Assembly (NCBI GenBank): GCA_002408105.1
Contig: DHQM01000172.1
Coordinates: 1-33,992, forward strand
Direction of reading: 5' to 3'
DNA: 33,992 nucleotides
DNA from: Gammaproteobacteria bacterium UBA5338
GTDB lineage: Bacteria > Pseudomonadota > Gammaproteobacteria > Pseudomonadales > UBA5862
Shown: positions 8,793-17,188 of the stretch, one piece after another
Numbering within the stretch: position 1 is the stretch's first letter
Layout of the letters: the number at the start of each line of letters is the position of its first letter
Position numbers and translations under genes: made by a program
Notes under the pieces: generated by a model
What the model was told of the DNA's origin: nothing
Databases searched by the model: none
The model's input: only the letters and a program-made list of their open reading frames with translations

Positions 8793-9573
8793 CGCAGGGC
8801 TTGAGGCCAGGGGGCTCTCGTTGGGCGGTGGCCACGGGCCGCGCCTGAAAGACATCAGCATCGCGGTCGAGCCGGGCGAGATTCTGGCTGTGGCCGGGGC
8901 CAATGGCGCCGGCAAGACCACGCTCCTGCGGACCCTTGCCGGAGCCTTGCGCCCCACTGCCGGTGAAGTCTGGCTGAACGGCCGCAGGCTGCCCGCCTGG
9001 ACCCGCACCGAACAGGCACAACGCCGCGCGGTGATGTCCCAGAGCCACCACCTCGAATTTCCTTACACCGTCGAACAAGTCGTGGCGCTCGGCCGAATTC
9101 CCCATGGAGAGCAGCGCAGCAGCCGCGCCGTCCAGGCGGTCATTGCTGAAGTGCTCGAGCGTCTGGACCTCGGGTTCAACGCCACCACCCGATACACCGA
9201 ACTGTCCGCCGGAGAGCAGCAGCGGGTCCAGCTCGCACGGGCAGCCTGTCAGGTGTGGTTGGGCACACCGGACCGCCGGCGCTATGTCCTGCTGGACGAG
9301 CCCACAGCCAATCTGGATCTGGCGCACCAGCCCCGAGTGCTGCGATTTCTGCGCGACCTGGCCGCGACTGGAGTCGGTGTCTTCTGGGTGCTGCATGACC
9401 TCAACCTCGGGACCCGCTTTGCCGACCGGGTGGTGCTCATGCGCCAGGGCCAGGTGGTGGCCTGCGGGCCGCCAGCGACCACCCTGACCCCGTCGTTGCT
9501 GCAAGCCACTTTCGGCGTCGAAATCCGCGTACATGAGGACGGCGCAGCCCGCTGGATCGCCACCGCATCTTGA
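8785..9573 (+). CDS. hmuV: Heme ABC transporter ATP-binding protein
   Basis: The 262-residue ATPase energises the HmuU permease. It has Walker A GANGAGKTT (38-46), signature LSAGEQQRVQLARA (140-153), Walker B YVLLDEPTANLD (167-178) and the switch His in VLHDLN (202-207). The MSQSHHLEFPYTVEQVVALG stretch (84-103) is typical of HmuV. The ATG at 8785 overlaps the hmuU stop, indicating translational coupling. Assignment to heme rather than siderophore or cobalamin rests on overall resemblance to HmuV and on the bfd-bfr neighbourhood; no cobalamin riboswitch is evident upstream of the pair. Confidence 0.88.
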   Translation: MVDAGLEARGLSLGGGHGPRLKDISIAVEPGEILAVAGANGAGKTTLLRTLAGALRPTAGEVWLNGRRLPAWTRTEQAQRRAVMSQSHHLEFPYTVEQVVALGRIPHGEQRSSRAVQAVIAEVLERLDLGFNATTRYTELSAGEQQRVQLARAACQVWLGTPDRRRYVLLDEPTANLDLAHQPRVLRFLRDLAATGVGVFWVLHDLNLGTRFADRVVLMRQGQVVACGPPATTLTPSLLQATFGVEIRVHEDGAARWIATAS

Positions 9574-9626
9574 GCCCCTGGCCTGTATCAGTTTGCACCA
9601 CATCCCAAGCACCAATACCTTAGGAG

Positions 9627-9666
9627 CGGTGAACTGCACCGACCGCTTGGCGAGTTCACCCGGTGC
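9627..9666 (+). repeat. Nested inverted repeats upstream of the dienelactone hydrolase gene
   Basis: Four abutting segments are GGTGAACT (9628-9635), GCACCG (9636-9641), AGTTCACC (9653-9660) and CGGTGC (9661-9666). The first pairs with the third (8 bp) and the second with the fourth (6 bp). In addition CGGTG-N5-CACCG (9627-9641) is a local palindrome. These pairings exclude one another, so the element could be a dimer operator in DNA or a switching RNA leader. It ends 66 bases before the start of the next gene. Confidence 0.4.
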
Positions 9667-9732
9667 GGGTAACCGCGCCTGGGCGACCGGCGCGCCGCAC
9701 CAACACACCCATGGGAAAATGGAAAAAACGCC

Positions 9733-10530
9733 ATGACACCAGCGCCTGAATTGCCCGGATACACCCACCACCATGAAGAGTTCGAAGGCGGCGCGCTGCG
9801 CTACTACCGGCGCGGACAGGGCCCGGGCGTCATTGTGATTCACGAGATTCCCGGGATCACGCCGCAGGTGCGTCGGTTCGCGGACCATTTGGTCGAGCAC
9901 GGCTTCACCGTTTGCATGCCCTGGCTCTTTGGTGTGCCCAACCAGCCACCCACGACAGGCTATCTGTTTCGCAGCATGCTGGGCGCCTGCGTGCGCAAGG
10001 AATTCACCGCATTTGCCCGCGGCCAAGCCAGCACCATTCTCACACCCTTGCGGGGCCTTGCCCACAGACTTCACAACGAGCTTGGCGGGCCCGGAGTGGG
10101 CGCGATCGGGATGTGCTTTACGGGGGGATTCGCGTTGGGGATGATGCTGGAATCAGCGGTGCGCGCGCCCGTCTTGAGCCAACCCTCCCTCCCGTTTCCC
10201 ATCACCAAAGGCCGGCGTGCCAACATCGACCTGGCACCGAACGAGTTGGCTCAGGTCAAGGCCCGCCTGGATACCGAAGGCCTGAGCGTGCTGGGTCTGC
10301 GGTTCAGTGAAGACCCCATCTGCACCCCGGAGCGCTTCGAATTTCTGCGCACCGCCCTCGGCAACCGCTTCGAATCGATCGAAATCGACTCAAGCCCGGG
10401 CAACCCCCATGGCATCTCCAAGCGCGCCCATTCGGTGGTCACCAACGACCTGGTGAACGCGGCCGGCCACCCCACCAAGGCGGCGCTCGACCGGGTCGTT
10501 GAATTTTTCTCCGAGCGCCTCAAGGCCTAG
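9733..10530 (+). CDS. Dienelactone hydrolase family protein
   Basis: The 265-residue alpha/beta hydrolase is of the dienelactone hydrolase (carboxymethylenebutenolidase) family. The nucleophile is a cysteine in GMCFTGGFA (C128), the G-x-C-x-G form that separates this family from serine esterases. The conserved Glu lies in VIHEIPG (E38), the acid is probably D194 in FSEDPICTPERF, and the His is H226 or H233. No signal peptide is visible. Its substrate is unknown; neither adjoining gene belongs to an aromatic degradation pathway. It is followed after 8 bases by the MgtC-like gene, so the two are probably co-transcribed. Confidence 0.87.
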   Translation: MTPAPELPGYTHHHEEFEGGALRYYRRGQGPGVIVIHEIPGITPQVRRFADHLVEHGFTVCMPWLFGVPNQPPTTGYLFRSMLGACVRKEFTAFARGQASTILTPLRGLAHRLHNELGGPGVGAIGMCFTGGFALGMMLESAVRAPVLSQPSLPFPITKGRRANIDLAPNELAQVKARLDTEGLSVLGLRFSEDPICTPERFEFLRTALGNRFESIEIDSSPGNPHGISKRAHSVVTNDLVNAAGHPTKAALDRVVEFFSERLKA

Positions 10531-10538
10531 GCCGCCGC

Positions 10539-11825
10539 GTGTTTGTGGACTCCTCCCTGCTTACCCCGTACGCCGAGCTGGCTGTCGCCCTGGGGGCCGG
10601 ATTGCTGGTCGGCACCGAGCGCGGCTGGCAGGAGCGCGAGACCCCTGAAGGTGAGCGCATCGCCGGTATCCGTACCTTTGGTTTGCTCGGCCTGCTCGGT
10701 GGGCTGGTCGGACTGCTGACCGCCGCCAACGGCAGCCTGGTGCTGGGGCTGGCGTTCGCGGCGCTGGTTGCGCTGTGCGCCACGGTCTACGCAGGCTCCG
10801 CCGGTCGGGACGACCGGGGCCGGGGAATCACCACCCTGGTTGCCGTGCAGCTTACCTTTGTCCTGGGCGCCCTGAGCACACTCGGACACCCAGAGGTGGC
10901 TGCGAGCGTCGCCGTCGTGAGCATGGTGCTGCTCGGGCTCAAGCCAACGCTGCACTCCTGGCTGCGCAAGCTAGAGTTTGCGGAACTCAAAGCCGCCGCT
11001 CAGCTTTTGCTGATGTCGCTGGTTGCACTGCCTTTGCTGCCCGATGAAAGCCTCGGCCCCTGGGGTGCGCTCAACCCCTACGAAATCTGGTGGATGGTTG
11101 TACTCATCGCCACCATCTCGTTCGTTGGCTACTTTGCGGTGCGGGTGTTGGGCCAACGCCGCGGCATGATTTGGACTTCACTGTTCGCGGGGCTGGCCTC
11201 TTCGACTGCACTCAGCTTTCACTTCGCGAAGGCGAGTCGCAAGGCAGACCCAAACGCAGCGCGTTTGCTCTCTGGAGGCATTCTGCTTGCCTGCGCCACC
11301 ATGTTTCCCCGCCTTGCCGTGCTGATGGCGGTCACCGCGCCCGGGCTGCTGCCAGTGCTGGTCGTGCCACTCGGCGCCATGGCGATCCCCACAGTGGTAG
11401 TCGGGGTGCTGTACCTGCACCGCGCTCCTTCGAGCGACTCCGCAACCGCCGGACCGATCAATAATCCGCTGGAATTGAAGGCGGCACTGCAGTTTGGGGC
11501 GGTGCTTGCGGCTGTCCTGCTGGCCTCGGAGGCGGTTCGCGCCTGGATCGGTGAGCAGGCGGTGTTGGCCGTTGCCGCAGTCGCGGGGCTCGTGGATGTT
11601 GACGCCATGACCTTGTCACTGGCCAAGATGCGCCAGCAGGGCATGGCCGAGGAAGTCGCTGTGATGGGCGTGCTGGTGCTCGCTTCGGTGAACTGCATCT
11701 CCAAAGCGGTTATCGCTTGCGTTTGGGGTAACCCGTTGCTGCGCTTGCGCTGCGCGGCTGTCCTCAGCCTGTCCGCTCTGGTGGGGTTGGCCTGGTGCGC
11801 CTCACTGGCCACTGCCCCACCATAA
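10539..11825 (+). CDS. MgtC/SapB-DUF4010 family membrane protein
   Basis: The 428-residue integral membrane protein has about 11-12 hydrophobic segments. The N-terminal 140 residues carry the MgtC-like ALGAGLLVGTERGWQERE (16-33) and GIRTFGLLGLLGGLVG (43-58) motifs; the remainder matches the DUF4010 type, including the SSTALSFHFAKASR stretch near residue 223. Such proteins are tied to Mg2+ limitation or envelope ion balance in MgtC studies, but the long MgtC-DUF4010 form has no agreed function. The GTG start at 10539 is 8 bases past the previous stop; GTG 10545 is an alternative. It converges on the acyl-CoA synthetase gene with a 30-base gap. Confidence 0.82.
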   Translation: MFVDSSLLTPYAELAVALGAGLLVGTERGWQERETPEGERIAGIRTFGLLGLLGGLVGLLTAANGSLVLGLAFAALVALCATVYAGSAGRDDRGRGITTLVAVQLTFVLGALSTLGHPEVAASVAVVSMVLLGLKPTLHSWLRKLEFAELKAAAQLLLMSLVALPLLPDESLGPWGALNPYEIWWMVVLIATISFVGYFAVRVLGQRRGMIWTSLFAGLASSTALSFHFAKASRKADPNAARLLSGGILLACATMFPRLAVLMAVTAPGLLPVLVVPLGAMAIPTVVVGVLYLHRAPSSDSATAGPINNPLELKAALQFGAVLAAVLLASEAVRAWIGEQAVLAVAAVAGLVDVDAMTLSLAKMRQQGMAEEVAVMGVLVLASVNCISKAVIACVWGNPLLRLRCAAVLSLSALVGLAWCASLATAPP

Positions 11826-11855
11826 CCTGCCCCTTCGGACGCACGGCACCTGCGG

Positions 11856-13679
11856 TCAACTCGACCTGGAGCTGCCGTTGTACATTGCGTCGATTTCCTT
11901 GGCGAAGCGCTCGTGCAAGCGTTTGCGCTTGAGTTTCAGCGTTGGCGTCATCAGGCCGCTTTCGATGCTCCAGGGCGATAACGTACAGTGCACCCGTTGC
12001 ACCTTCGCGAAGCGCGGAAATTCTTCGAGCCGAGCCGTGAGGCAACCGAGCAGATGTCGCTTGAAGACCGGGCTGTGCAGGCTTTCAGGTGCCTCCGGGT
12101 TCAAACCCAGGTCGCCTGCGGTCTCGGTCCAGACTTCTTTGTCCAACACCAGCAGCGCGCCGAGCACAGGCCGACCATTCCCAACCACCATGGCCTGCTC
12201 CACCAGCGGGTCAAGTCGCAGCGCCATCTCGACCTCCTCGGGGGGCACGTTCTCGCCATTGGAAAGCACGATCAGCTCTTTGATGCGCCCGGTGATGTAG
12301 AGTTGACTCCCCTCCAGGCGGCCTTGGTCGCCGGTACGCAGCCAGCCATCGTCGCTGAATGCCGCAGCGGTCTCGTCGGGTTGGTGCCAGTATCCGAGCA
12401 TCACGCCCGGCCCCTTAACCAGGATCTCGTCTTTGTCGCCAAGACGCACTTCGGTTCCGGGCAACACCGTACCCACACCCTGGATGTCATTGCTCTCCAG
12501 CCGATTCACTGCGATCACCGGGCTGGTTTCCGTCAACCCGTACCCCTGCAGCACTGGCAGCCCCAGCCCAACAAAAGTGCGGGCGACATGGCTCTCCAGC
12601 GCCGCCCCCCCACTGACGACGAGCCGCAGCCGGCCACCCATCGCCGCGAGGATTTTGTCAGCCACCAGGCGCTCGAGAATCGGCCACAAGAGTTCCGATG
12701 GCCGCCAGCGTGCTTTGCCCTGGCTGCGCTGATGGCGACGCCAGCCGACTGAAACCGCGAGCGAAAAAAGCGCCCGACGCACCGCACTTTCGCTCAACTG
12801 CCGGTGGACCCGTTGGTACACGGTTTCGTAGACCCGGGGCACCGAAATCAACGCGGTCGGGCGCACCTCCTCCATGTCCTTCGCCAGCATCTGCACGGTG
12901 CGAACGAACGCGAGCTGGGCGCCCGCCGCCATGGTCAGGTAGTAGTCTCCGGTGCGCTCCAGCATGTGGGCCATCGGCAGGAACGACAGCAACAGGTCTT
13001 CCTGATAGACATCCACCAAGTCCAGCACCCCATACACGTTGCTCAGGATGTTGGCATGGCTGAGCATCACGCCTTTTGGTCGGCCAGTGGTGCCCGAGGT
13101 GTACACCAGGGTTGCCAGTGCGTCGGTCTTGGCCGCAGAGGCCGCCAAAGTGGCGCGGGGCTCCGCCGGCAACCAGTGTTCAACCGAGTGGACCCTCGGA
13201 TCGGTGACCGGACGCTCTGGAGTCTGAAGTAGAACCACCCAGACCAAGTCATCAAAATCCGACAGCGCATTGGCCAATGACTGCCAGGCCGGCAGGTCTG
13301 GCAGCACCAGCAGCCGTGAGCCGGAATCGGCCAGAATGTGTGCGCTGTTGGCGGGGCGATCGTCCACATACAAAGGCACCACCACCAACCCCAGGCCCAG
13401 CGCTGCCTGCTCGAAACTGATCCAGTCCACCCCGTTGGGCAGGGCCACCGCGACCCGGTCACCCCGGACCAAACCGGTGGCCTCGAGGGCCGCTTGCCAA
13501 TGGCGCACCCGCTCGCTCATGTCTGCCCAGGTCAGCGTGCACCAGGCTTTGGCATCTCGATCGTACTGGTGGTACGCGACCGCATCGGGGGTGCTCAGAA
13601 CCCGGCAACGAAAGAGGCCGTCCAGGGTGCTGGCTGCCGTACTTGGAATCGGATCGAGTGTCATCTGCGGTTGTGTCAT
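11856..13679 (-). CDS. AMP-forming long-chain acyl-CoA synthetase
   Basis: The 607-residue ANL-superfamily enzyme resembles FadD15-type long-chain fatty acid-CoA ligases. The phosphate loop YTSGTTGRPKG is at residues 193-203, the adenine motif GYGLTETSP at 379-387, the TGD motif at 449-451, and the hinge and C-terminal domain begin at YITGRIKELIVLSNGENVPP (461-480). It would activate fatty acids with ATP and CoA for degradation or lipid synthesis. The frame extends upstream to 13895, but that part overlaps a terminator-like T-run and promoter and has no family similarity, so the ATG at 13679 is preferred; its ribosome binding site is poor and ATG 13664 is an alternative. Confidence 0.9.
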   Translation of the reverse strand: MTQPQMTLDPIPSTAASTLDGLFRCRVLSTPDAVAYHQYDRDAKAWCTLTWADMSERVRHWQAALEATGLVRGDRVAVALPNGVDWISFEQAALGLGLVVVPLYVDDRPANSAHILADSGSRLLVLPDLPAWQSLANALSDFDDLVWVVLLQTPERPVTDPRVHSVEHWLPAEPRATLAASAAKTDALATLVYTSGTTGRPKGVMLSHANILSNVYGVLDLVDVYQEDLLLSFLPMAHMLERTGDYYLTMAAGAQLAFVRTVQMLAKDMEEVRPTALISVPRVYETVYQRVHRQLSESAVRRALFSLAVSVGWRRHQRSQGKARWRPSELLWPILERLVADKILAAMGGRLRLVVSGGAALESHVARTFVGLGLPVLQGYGLTETSPVIAVNRLESNDIQGVGTVLPGTEVRLGDKDEILVKGPGVMLGYWHQPDETAAAFSDDGWLRTGDQGRLEGSQLYITGRIKELIVLSNGENVPPEEVEMALRLDPLVEQAMVVGNGRPVLGALLVLDKEVWTETAGDLGLNPEAPESLHSPVFKRHLLGCLTARLEEFPRFAKVQRVHCTLSPWSIESGLMTPTLKLKRKRLHERFAKEIDAMYNGSSRSS

Positions 13680-13766
13680 CAGCAAGGACCAGCGTCGGCA
13701 CCTTGGCCATCCCAGCGTGCACATCCGGCTGAAATTCCAAGCATGCTGTTTATTATTTGGTCGCGA

Positions 13767-13795
13767 ATCATACGTCGACTGCTGGGCAAAAAAAA
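13767..13795 (-). promoter_or_regulatory. T8 run and -10-like element between the OB-fold and acyl-CoA synthetase genes
   Basis: Reading the minus strand, a GC-rich short hairpin (CGCG arms) is followed by eight T (13788-13795), which could end transcription of the OB-fold gene. Next comes TATGAT (13767-13772), 5/6 to the -10 consensus, about 88 bases before the synthetase start. No good -35 is seen. The 216-base gap holds nothing else I recognise except CCCAGG-N7-CCTGGG just after the OB-fold gene. Confidence 0.35.
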
Positions 13796-13895
13796 CCGCG
13801 GAACGCGCGCCGAATCTGGCACCTGCCCCACGGTTTCGTTGCTGTCGCACTCGGATACCCAGGTTTTCGGCCTGGGAACCGGGCGCTGTCATCAA

Positions 13896-14591
13896 CTAGC
13901 GGTCTTCTCGGCTCCAGTAGCTCCCGGGGTTCGCTTCGAACCGCACGATTGTCCCCGCATCGAGTTCACCACGCTTGAAGAAGCCGTCGTCGTAGACTCC
14001 GGAAATCTGCACCCGGTCGCCGACTTCTAGCGGACGTTCAGCCTCTTTTCTGAGGGGGCTTTTGCGCATGTGCGAGGTATCAATGCGAATTTTTTTGCCG
14101 CCCGCGTGCACATAGAACACGGGGTTGTCGATCTCACTGACGGTCCCTGTGAGGGTGATCCAGTAGTCGTCTTCAAGTTGATCGGGTGCCCCGCTGTAAC
14201 TGACCCTCGGCCCCTTTGCATTGCCGAAATCGCTGCGGTAGTAAAAAGCCCCGCGCCCCTCGTCGTACACAGACTCGGCATCGATTTCTTTGCTTTGAAA
14301 CAGGTCGTCATCCACTCGGCCATTCACCGTTACCCGGTCACCTTGACGGATTCGATCCGGGCGGTCACCCCAGGACCAATCCTCGACCTCGACACGGATG
14401 GAGCCGCTTCCGTAATCTAGGGTGAACTCTTCCCCTTCGTCATCCACCTTGGTGATGGTACCGCTCAGGGTGACCCAACTGTCGTCCTTCATGGATTCCT
14501 TTGACATGGCCATCGGTGATGCCACTGTGAGCGACAGACCCACAGCCGATACCAAGGCAGCAACCGACGTTCTCCGCATACGTTTGTGCAT
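13896..14591 (-). CDS. Exported protein with two tandem OB-fold-like repeats
   Basis: The 231-residue protein has a signal peptide (residues 1-about 29: KRMRR, a hydrophobic core, then SPMAMS). Two internal repeats follow. Repeat 1 (about 36-108) runs from DDSWVTLSGTITKVDD to QGDRVTVNGRVDDDLF; repeat 2 (about 141-214) from DDYWITLTGTVSEIDN to VGDRVQISGVYDDGFF. The 'GTI..VDD' then 'GDRV.V.G..DD' pattern is that of bacterial OB-fold (BOF/YdeI-type) periplasmic proteins. These are linked to stress or cationic compound tolerance in some species, but a function here is not shown. The start at 14591 has GGAGG 4 bases upstream. Acidic residues dominate both repeats, suggesting cation binding (inference). 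Confidence 0.75.
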   Translation of the reverse strand: MHKRMRRTSVAALVSAVGLSLTVASPMAMSKESMKDDSWVTLSGTITKVDDEGEEFTLDYGSGSIRVEVEDWSWGDRPDRIRQGDRVTVNGRVDDDLFQSKEIDAESVYDEGRGAFYYRSDFGNAKGPRVSYSGAPDQLEDDYWITLTGTVSEIDNPVFYVHAGGKKIRIDTSHMRKSPLRKEAERPLEVGDRVQISGVYDDGFFKRGELDAGTIVRFEANPGSYWSREDR

Positions 14592-14799
14592 AATTCCTCC
14601 GCTTTCGATGCCTGTGCACCGTTTGCTATTTATTGGACAGCACGATCACACACGGCCCCCTTGCATATCCGGTCGCCGGGTGTGTCTGCGGGTTTTGTCC
14701 GATAAATCCCGCCCAAAGTTCCGCATGCCCCGGGCGTTTTCTTGCGGGCCGGCATCCAGGAAAGGCGAGCGAGGGAACGAGAAGCAGGGTATTCGGGCG

Positions 14800-15261
14800 C
14801 TAGCCGCCGTCGGCTCGCATGCGTTTCGTGACGATGCGGTCCACTGCATTGGCAAATGCGCCGCGGTCGGCATTGGAGAGTGGCGGAGGGCCTCCAGTCA
14901 CCTCACCGCTGCTGCGCATCTGATCCAGGAAGTCCCTCATGTTGAGACGGGGCCGGATGTTGCTCGCCGTCAGCTCCTCCCCGCGGGGACTGACGACGAG
15001 GGCACCGCGCTCGATCACTTCCGCCGCCAAGGGAATGTCGGCGGTCACCACCAGGTCGCCTGCAGACACCGCCTGAACAATGTGGTTGTCGGCCACATCA
15101 AAACCCGCCGGCACCTGAACCGCACGGATCCACTGCGAGCGCGGTGGATAGAGGGCCTGATTGGCCACCAGGGTGAGCGGGACACTGACCCGAACAGCCA
15201 CCCGGTACAGGATCTCCTTGATGGGGTTGGGACAGGCGTCGGCGTCAACCCAGATGTGCAT
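14800..15261 (-). CDS. yaiI: YaiI/YqxD family protein (UPF0178, DUF188)
   Basis: The 153-residue protein matches the UPF0178 family over its full length. It starts with the hallmark [17 protein letters not shown] (residues 1-17), and holds [18 protein letters not shown] (69-86) and [20 protein letters not shown] (100-119), all family signatures. The conserved Asp residues in D-A-D-A and T-A-D-I-P resemble PIN-like nuclease acidic sites, but no activity is established for the family. It is divergent from the helicase gene, 160 bases away, and is followed by about 200 bases without a gene before the OB-fold protein. Confidence 0.9.
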   Translation of the reverse strand: MHIWVDADACPNPIKEILYRVAVRVSVPLTLVANQALYPPRSQWIRAVQVPAGFDVADNHIVQAVSAGDLVVTADIPLAAEVIERGALVVSPRGEELTASNIRPRLNMRDFLDQMRSSGEVTGGPPPLSNADRGAFANAVDRIVTKRMRADGG

Positions 15262-15301
15262 CGTTTTTCGCCTCCCTGATACTGGCGGGCCACACCCCCC
15301 A

Positions 15302-15330
15302 AAGACATTGGCTGCAAGGCCCGGTATACT
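15302..15330 (+). promoter_or_regulatory. Sigma-70 promoter of the DEAD-box helicase gene
   Basis: AAGACA (15302-15307, 4/6) and TATACT (15325-15330, 5/6) are 17 bases apart. A start near 15337 gives an 85-base leader containing CTTCGC...GCGAAG and GGCGG-TT-CCGCC pairings, so the leader is probably structured. Confidence 0.6.
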
Positions 15331-15421
15331 ACGCGCCCCCTGATTTTCGGCCTAGCCTTCCACTTCGCTGCCCTGAGACCGCGAAGGGCGGTTCCGCCGT
15401 CTCACTTTGAAGGCTTGCCAG

Positions 15422-17161
15422 ATGTCCGAAACGGTTCCCTTTGCCTCGCTGGGCCTCGGCGATGCACTCTTGCGCGCGCTCGACCAACTGGGGTTCAACT
15501 CGCCCACCGAAATCCAGCAGCGCTGCATCCCTCCACTGTTGCGTGGTCAGGACCTCATCGGTCAAGCGCAAACCGGCACAGGAAAAACCGCCGCCTTTGT
15601 GTTGCCCATCCTGCAACAACTCAATGCGTCGGGGCCCCACCCCCAGGCCCTTGTGCTGACGCCAACCCGGGAGTTGGCCTTGCAGGTCAGTGAGGCCTTC
15701 GCGGCGCTCGGCCAGAGCGCACCTGCAACCCAGGTCGTTTGCCTGTACGGCGGGCAAGCTTACCACCACCAACTCAAGGCGCTGAAACGTGGCGTTTCAG
15801 TGGTGGTGGGCACACCGGGGCGGGTCATGGACCACATACGCCGTGGCACGCTGCAGCTCGAATCCTTGCGAACCCTGGTCCTAGATGAGGCAGACGAGAT
15901 GCTGCGGATGGGGTTTGTGGACGATGTCGAATGGATCCTTGGCCACACCCCCGAGGCACGGCAACTGGCGCTGTTTTCTGCGACCATGCCCAAGGCCATC
16001 GAGCGCCTGGCGCGCAGTTACCTGCGCGACCCTCAACGGGTGCAGGTTGACGCTAAATCGTCGACAGCTTCCACGGTGCGTCAGCGCCATTGGGTGGTCC
16101 AGGGCATCAACAAAGCCGAAGCCCTTGGCCGAATTCTTGAGGTCGAGCCGGCCGATGCCAGCATTGTGTTCGTGCGCACCAAGCAGGCCTCAACCACGCT
16201 CACCGACCAGCTTCTCAGCCGCGGCCTCCGCGCCGCTGCACTCAACGGTGACCTTTCCCAAGACCTGCGTGAGCGCACCCTAGACGCACTCAAGCGCAAC
16301 CGGCTGGATGTCTTGGTGGCAACCGACGTCGCGGCCCGCGGGCTGGATGTCGACCGAATCACCCACGTGTTCAATTACGACATTCCGAACGACGCCGAAG
16401 CGTACGTCCACCGAATCGGCCGCACAGGGCGGGCAGGGCGCACCGGTGAAGCCGTGCTGTTCGTGATGCCCAAGGAGCGCCATAGACTGCGGTCACTCGA
16501 ACGCGCTCTCGGCGTGCAGATAACACCAATGCAGCTGCCAAGCGGGGCCGACATCGAACGCAAGCGCATGGAACGCTTTGCGGAACGGGTTCGGTCAAGC
16601 ATTGAAGACCAGGACCTTGCCCCCTTTCAGGCACTGCTCGCGGAAATTCAGCAGGCGAGCGGCAAGGCGCCAGACCAGGTTGCCGCTGCCCTGCTCTACC
16701 TGGCGCAGGAATCGAGCCCCTTGCAGGTTCCGCCGGAGGTGCGCCCCAGCGAAGCCAGGACCGAACACAAGGGCAGAGAAAAACCAGGGGCTCGGCACAA
16801 CCTCGAACACTCAGGGGAGCGCCAAACCTACCGCTTGGAGGTCGGCCGTGAACATGGCGTGCTGCCCAAGCACATCGTTGGAGCCATCGCCAATGAAGCC
16901 GGAATCGATGGCAAGCACATCGGCCACATTCGAATCCGCGACCACTACAGCACCGTCGATTTGCCGAGCGGCATGCCTGATGAGGTGTTCCGGGCGCTCC
17001 AACGCACGCGGGTCTGCCAGCAGCCGCTGCGCCTGTCGGTGTGGGAGGGCCAGACTCCGAGTGGCTCCAGCGAAGCACCGAAGTCGAGGGGAAAGAAGGA
17101 GACCAAGGCCAAGTTCAAACACAAGCCCTCGCCCCCCCACCGCCGAGCCGCCGCCTCCTAG
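15422..17161 (+). CDS. deaD: ATP-dependent DEAD-box RNA helicase (DeaD/CsdA type)
   Basis: The 579-residue helicase starts at ATG 15422 (MSETVPF), with GAAGG 8 bases upstream; a TTG at 15407 lacks this. Motifs in order are the Q motif (FNSPTEIQQ, 25-33), AQTGTGKT (49-56), PTREL (81-85), DEAD (155-158), SAT (186-188) and HRIGRTGR near 330. Residues about 465-545 form a DbpA-type RNA-binding domain (YRLEVGREHGV through LPSGMPDEVF), as in DeaD, followed by a Lys/Arg-rich tail. It is shorter than E. coli DeaD (629). It would unwind structured RNA in ribosome assembly and cold adaptation. The final residues PPHRRAAAS are basic and disordered. Confidence 0.93.
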   Translation: MSETVPFASLGLGDALLRALDQLGFNSPTEIQQRCIPPLLRGQDLIGQAQTGTGKTAAFVLPILQQLNASGPHPQALVLTPTRELALQVSEAFAALGQSAPATQVVCLYGGQAYHHQLKALKRGVSVVVGTPGRVMDHIRRGTLQLESLRTLVLDEADEMLRMGFVDDVEWILGHTPEARQLALFSATMPKAIERLARSYLRDPQRVQVDAKSSTASTVRQRHWVVQGINKAEALGRILEVEPADASIVFVRTKQASTTLTDQLLSRGLRAAALNGDLSQDLRERTLDALKRNRLDVLVATDVAARGLDVDRITHVFNYDIPNDAEAYVHRIGRTGRAGRTGEAVLFVMPKERHRLRSLERALGVQITPMQLPSGADIERKRMERFAERVRSSIEDQDLAPFQALLAEIQQASGKAPDQVAAALLYLAQESSPLQVPPEVRPSEARTEHKGREKPGARHNLEHSGERQTYRLEVGREHGVLPKHIVGAIANEAGIDGKHIGHIRIRDHYSTVDLPSGMPDEVFRALQRTRVCQQPLRLSVWEGQTPSGSSEAPKSRGKKETKAKFKHKPSPPHRRAAAS

Positions 17162-17188
17162 CCCCTATGCGGCCAGGAGCCAGAGAGG

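Noticed and set aside
7634..8848. A 404-codon plus-strand frame overlapping hmuU in another frame
   Set aside because: Its translation is Arg- and Pro-rich without membrane segments, unlike the permease in the other frame.
8731..10074. A 447-codon open frame on the minus strand opposite hmuV and the hydrolase gene
   Set aside because: It lies over two clear plus-strand genes and has no recognisable motif; long antisense frames are expected in GC-rich coding DNA.
13680..13895. N-terminal extension of the acyl-CoA synthetase up to 13895
   Set aside because: The 72 extra residues show no family similarity and include a T8 run and a -10-like element.
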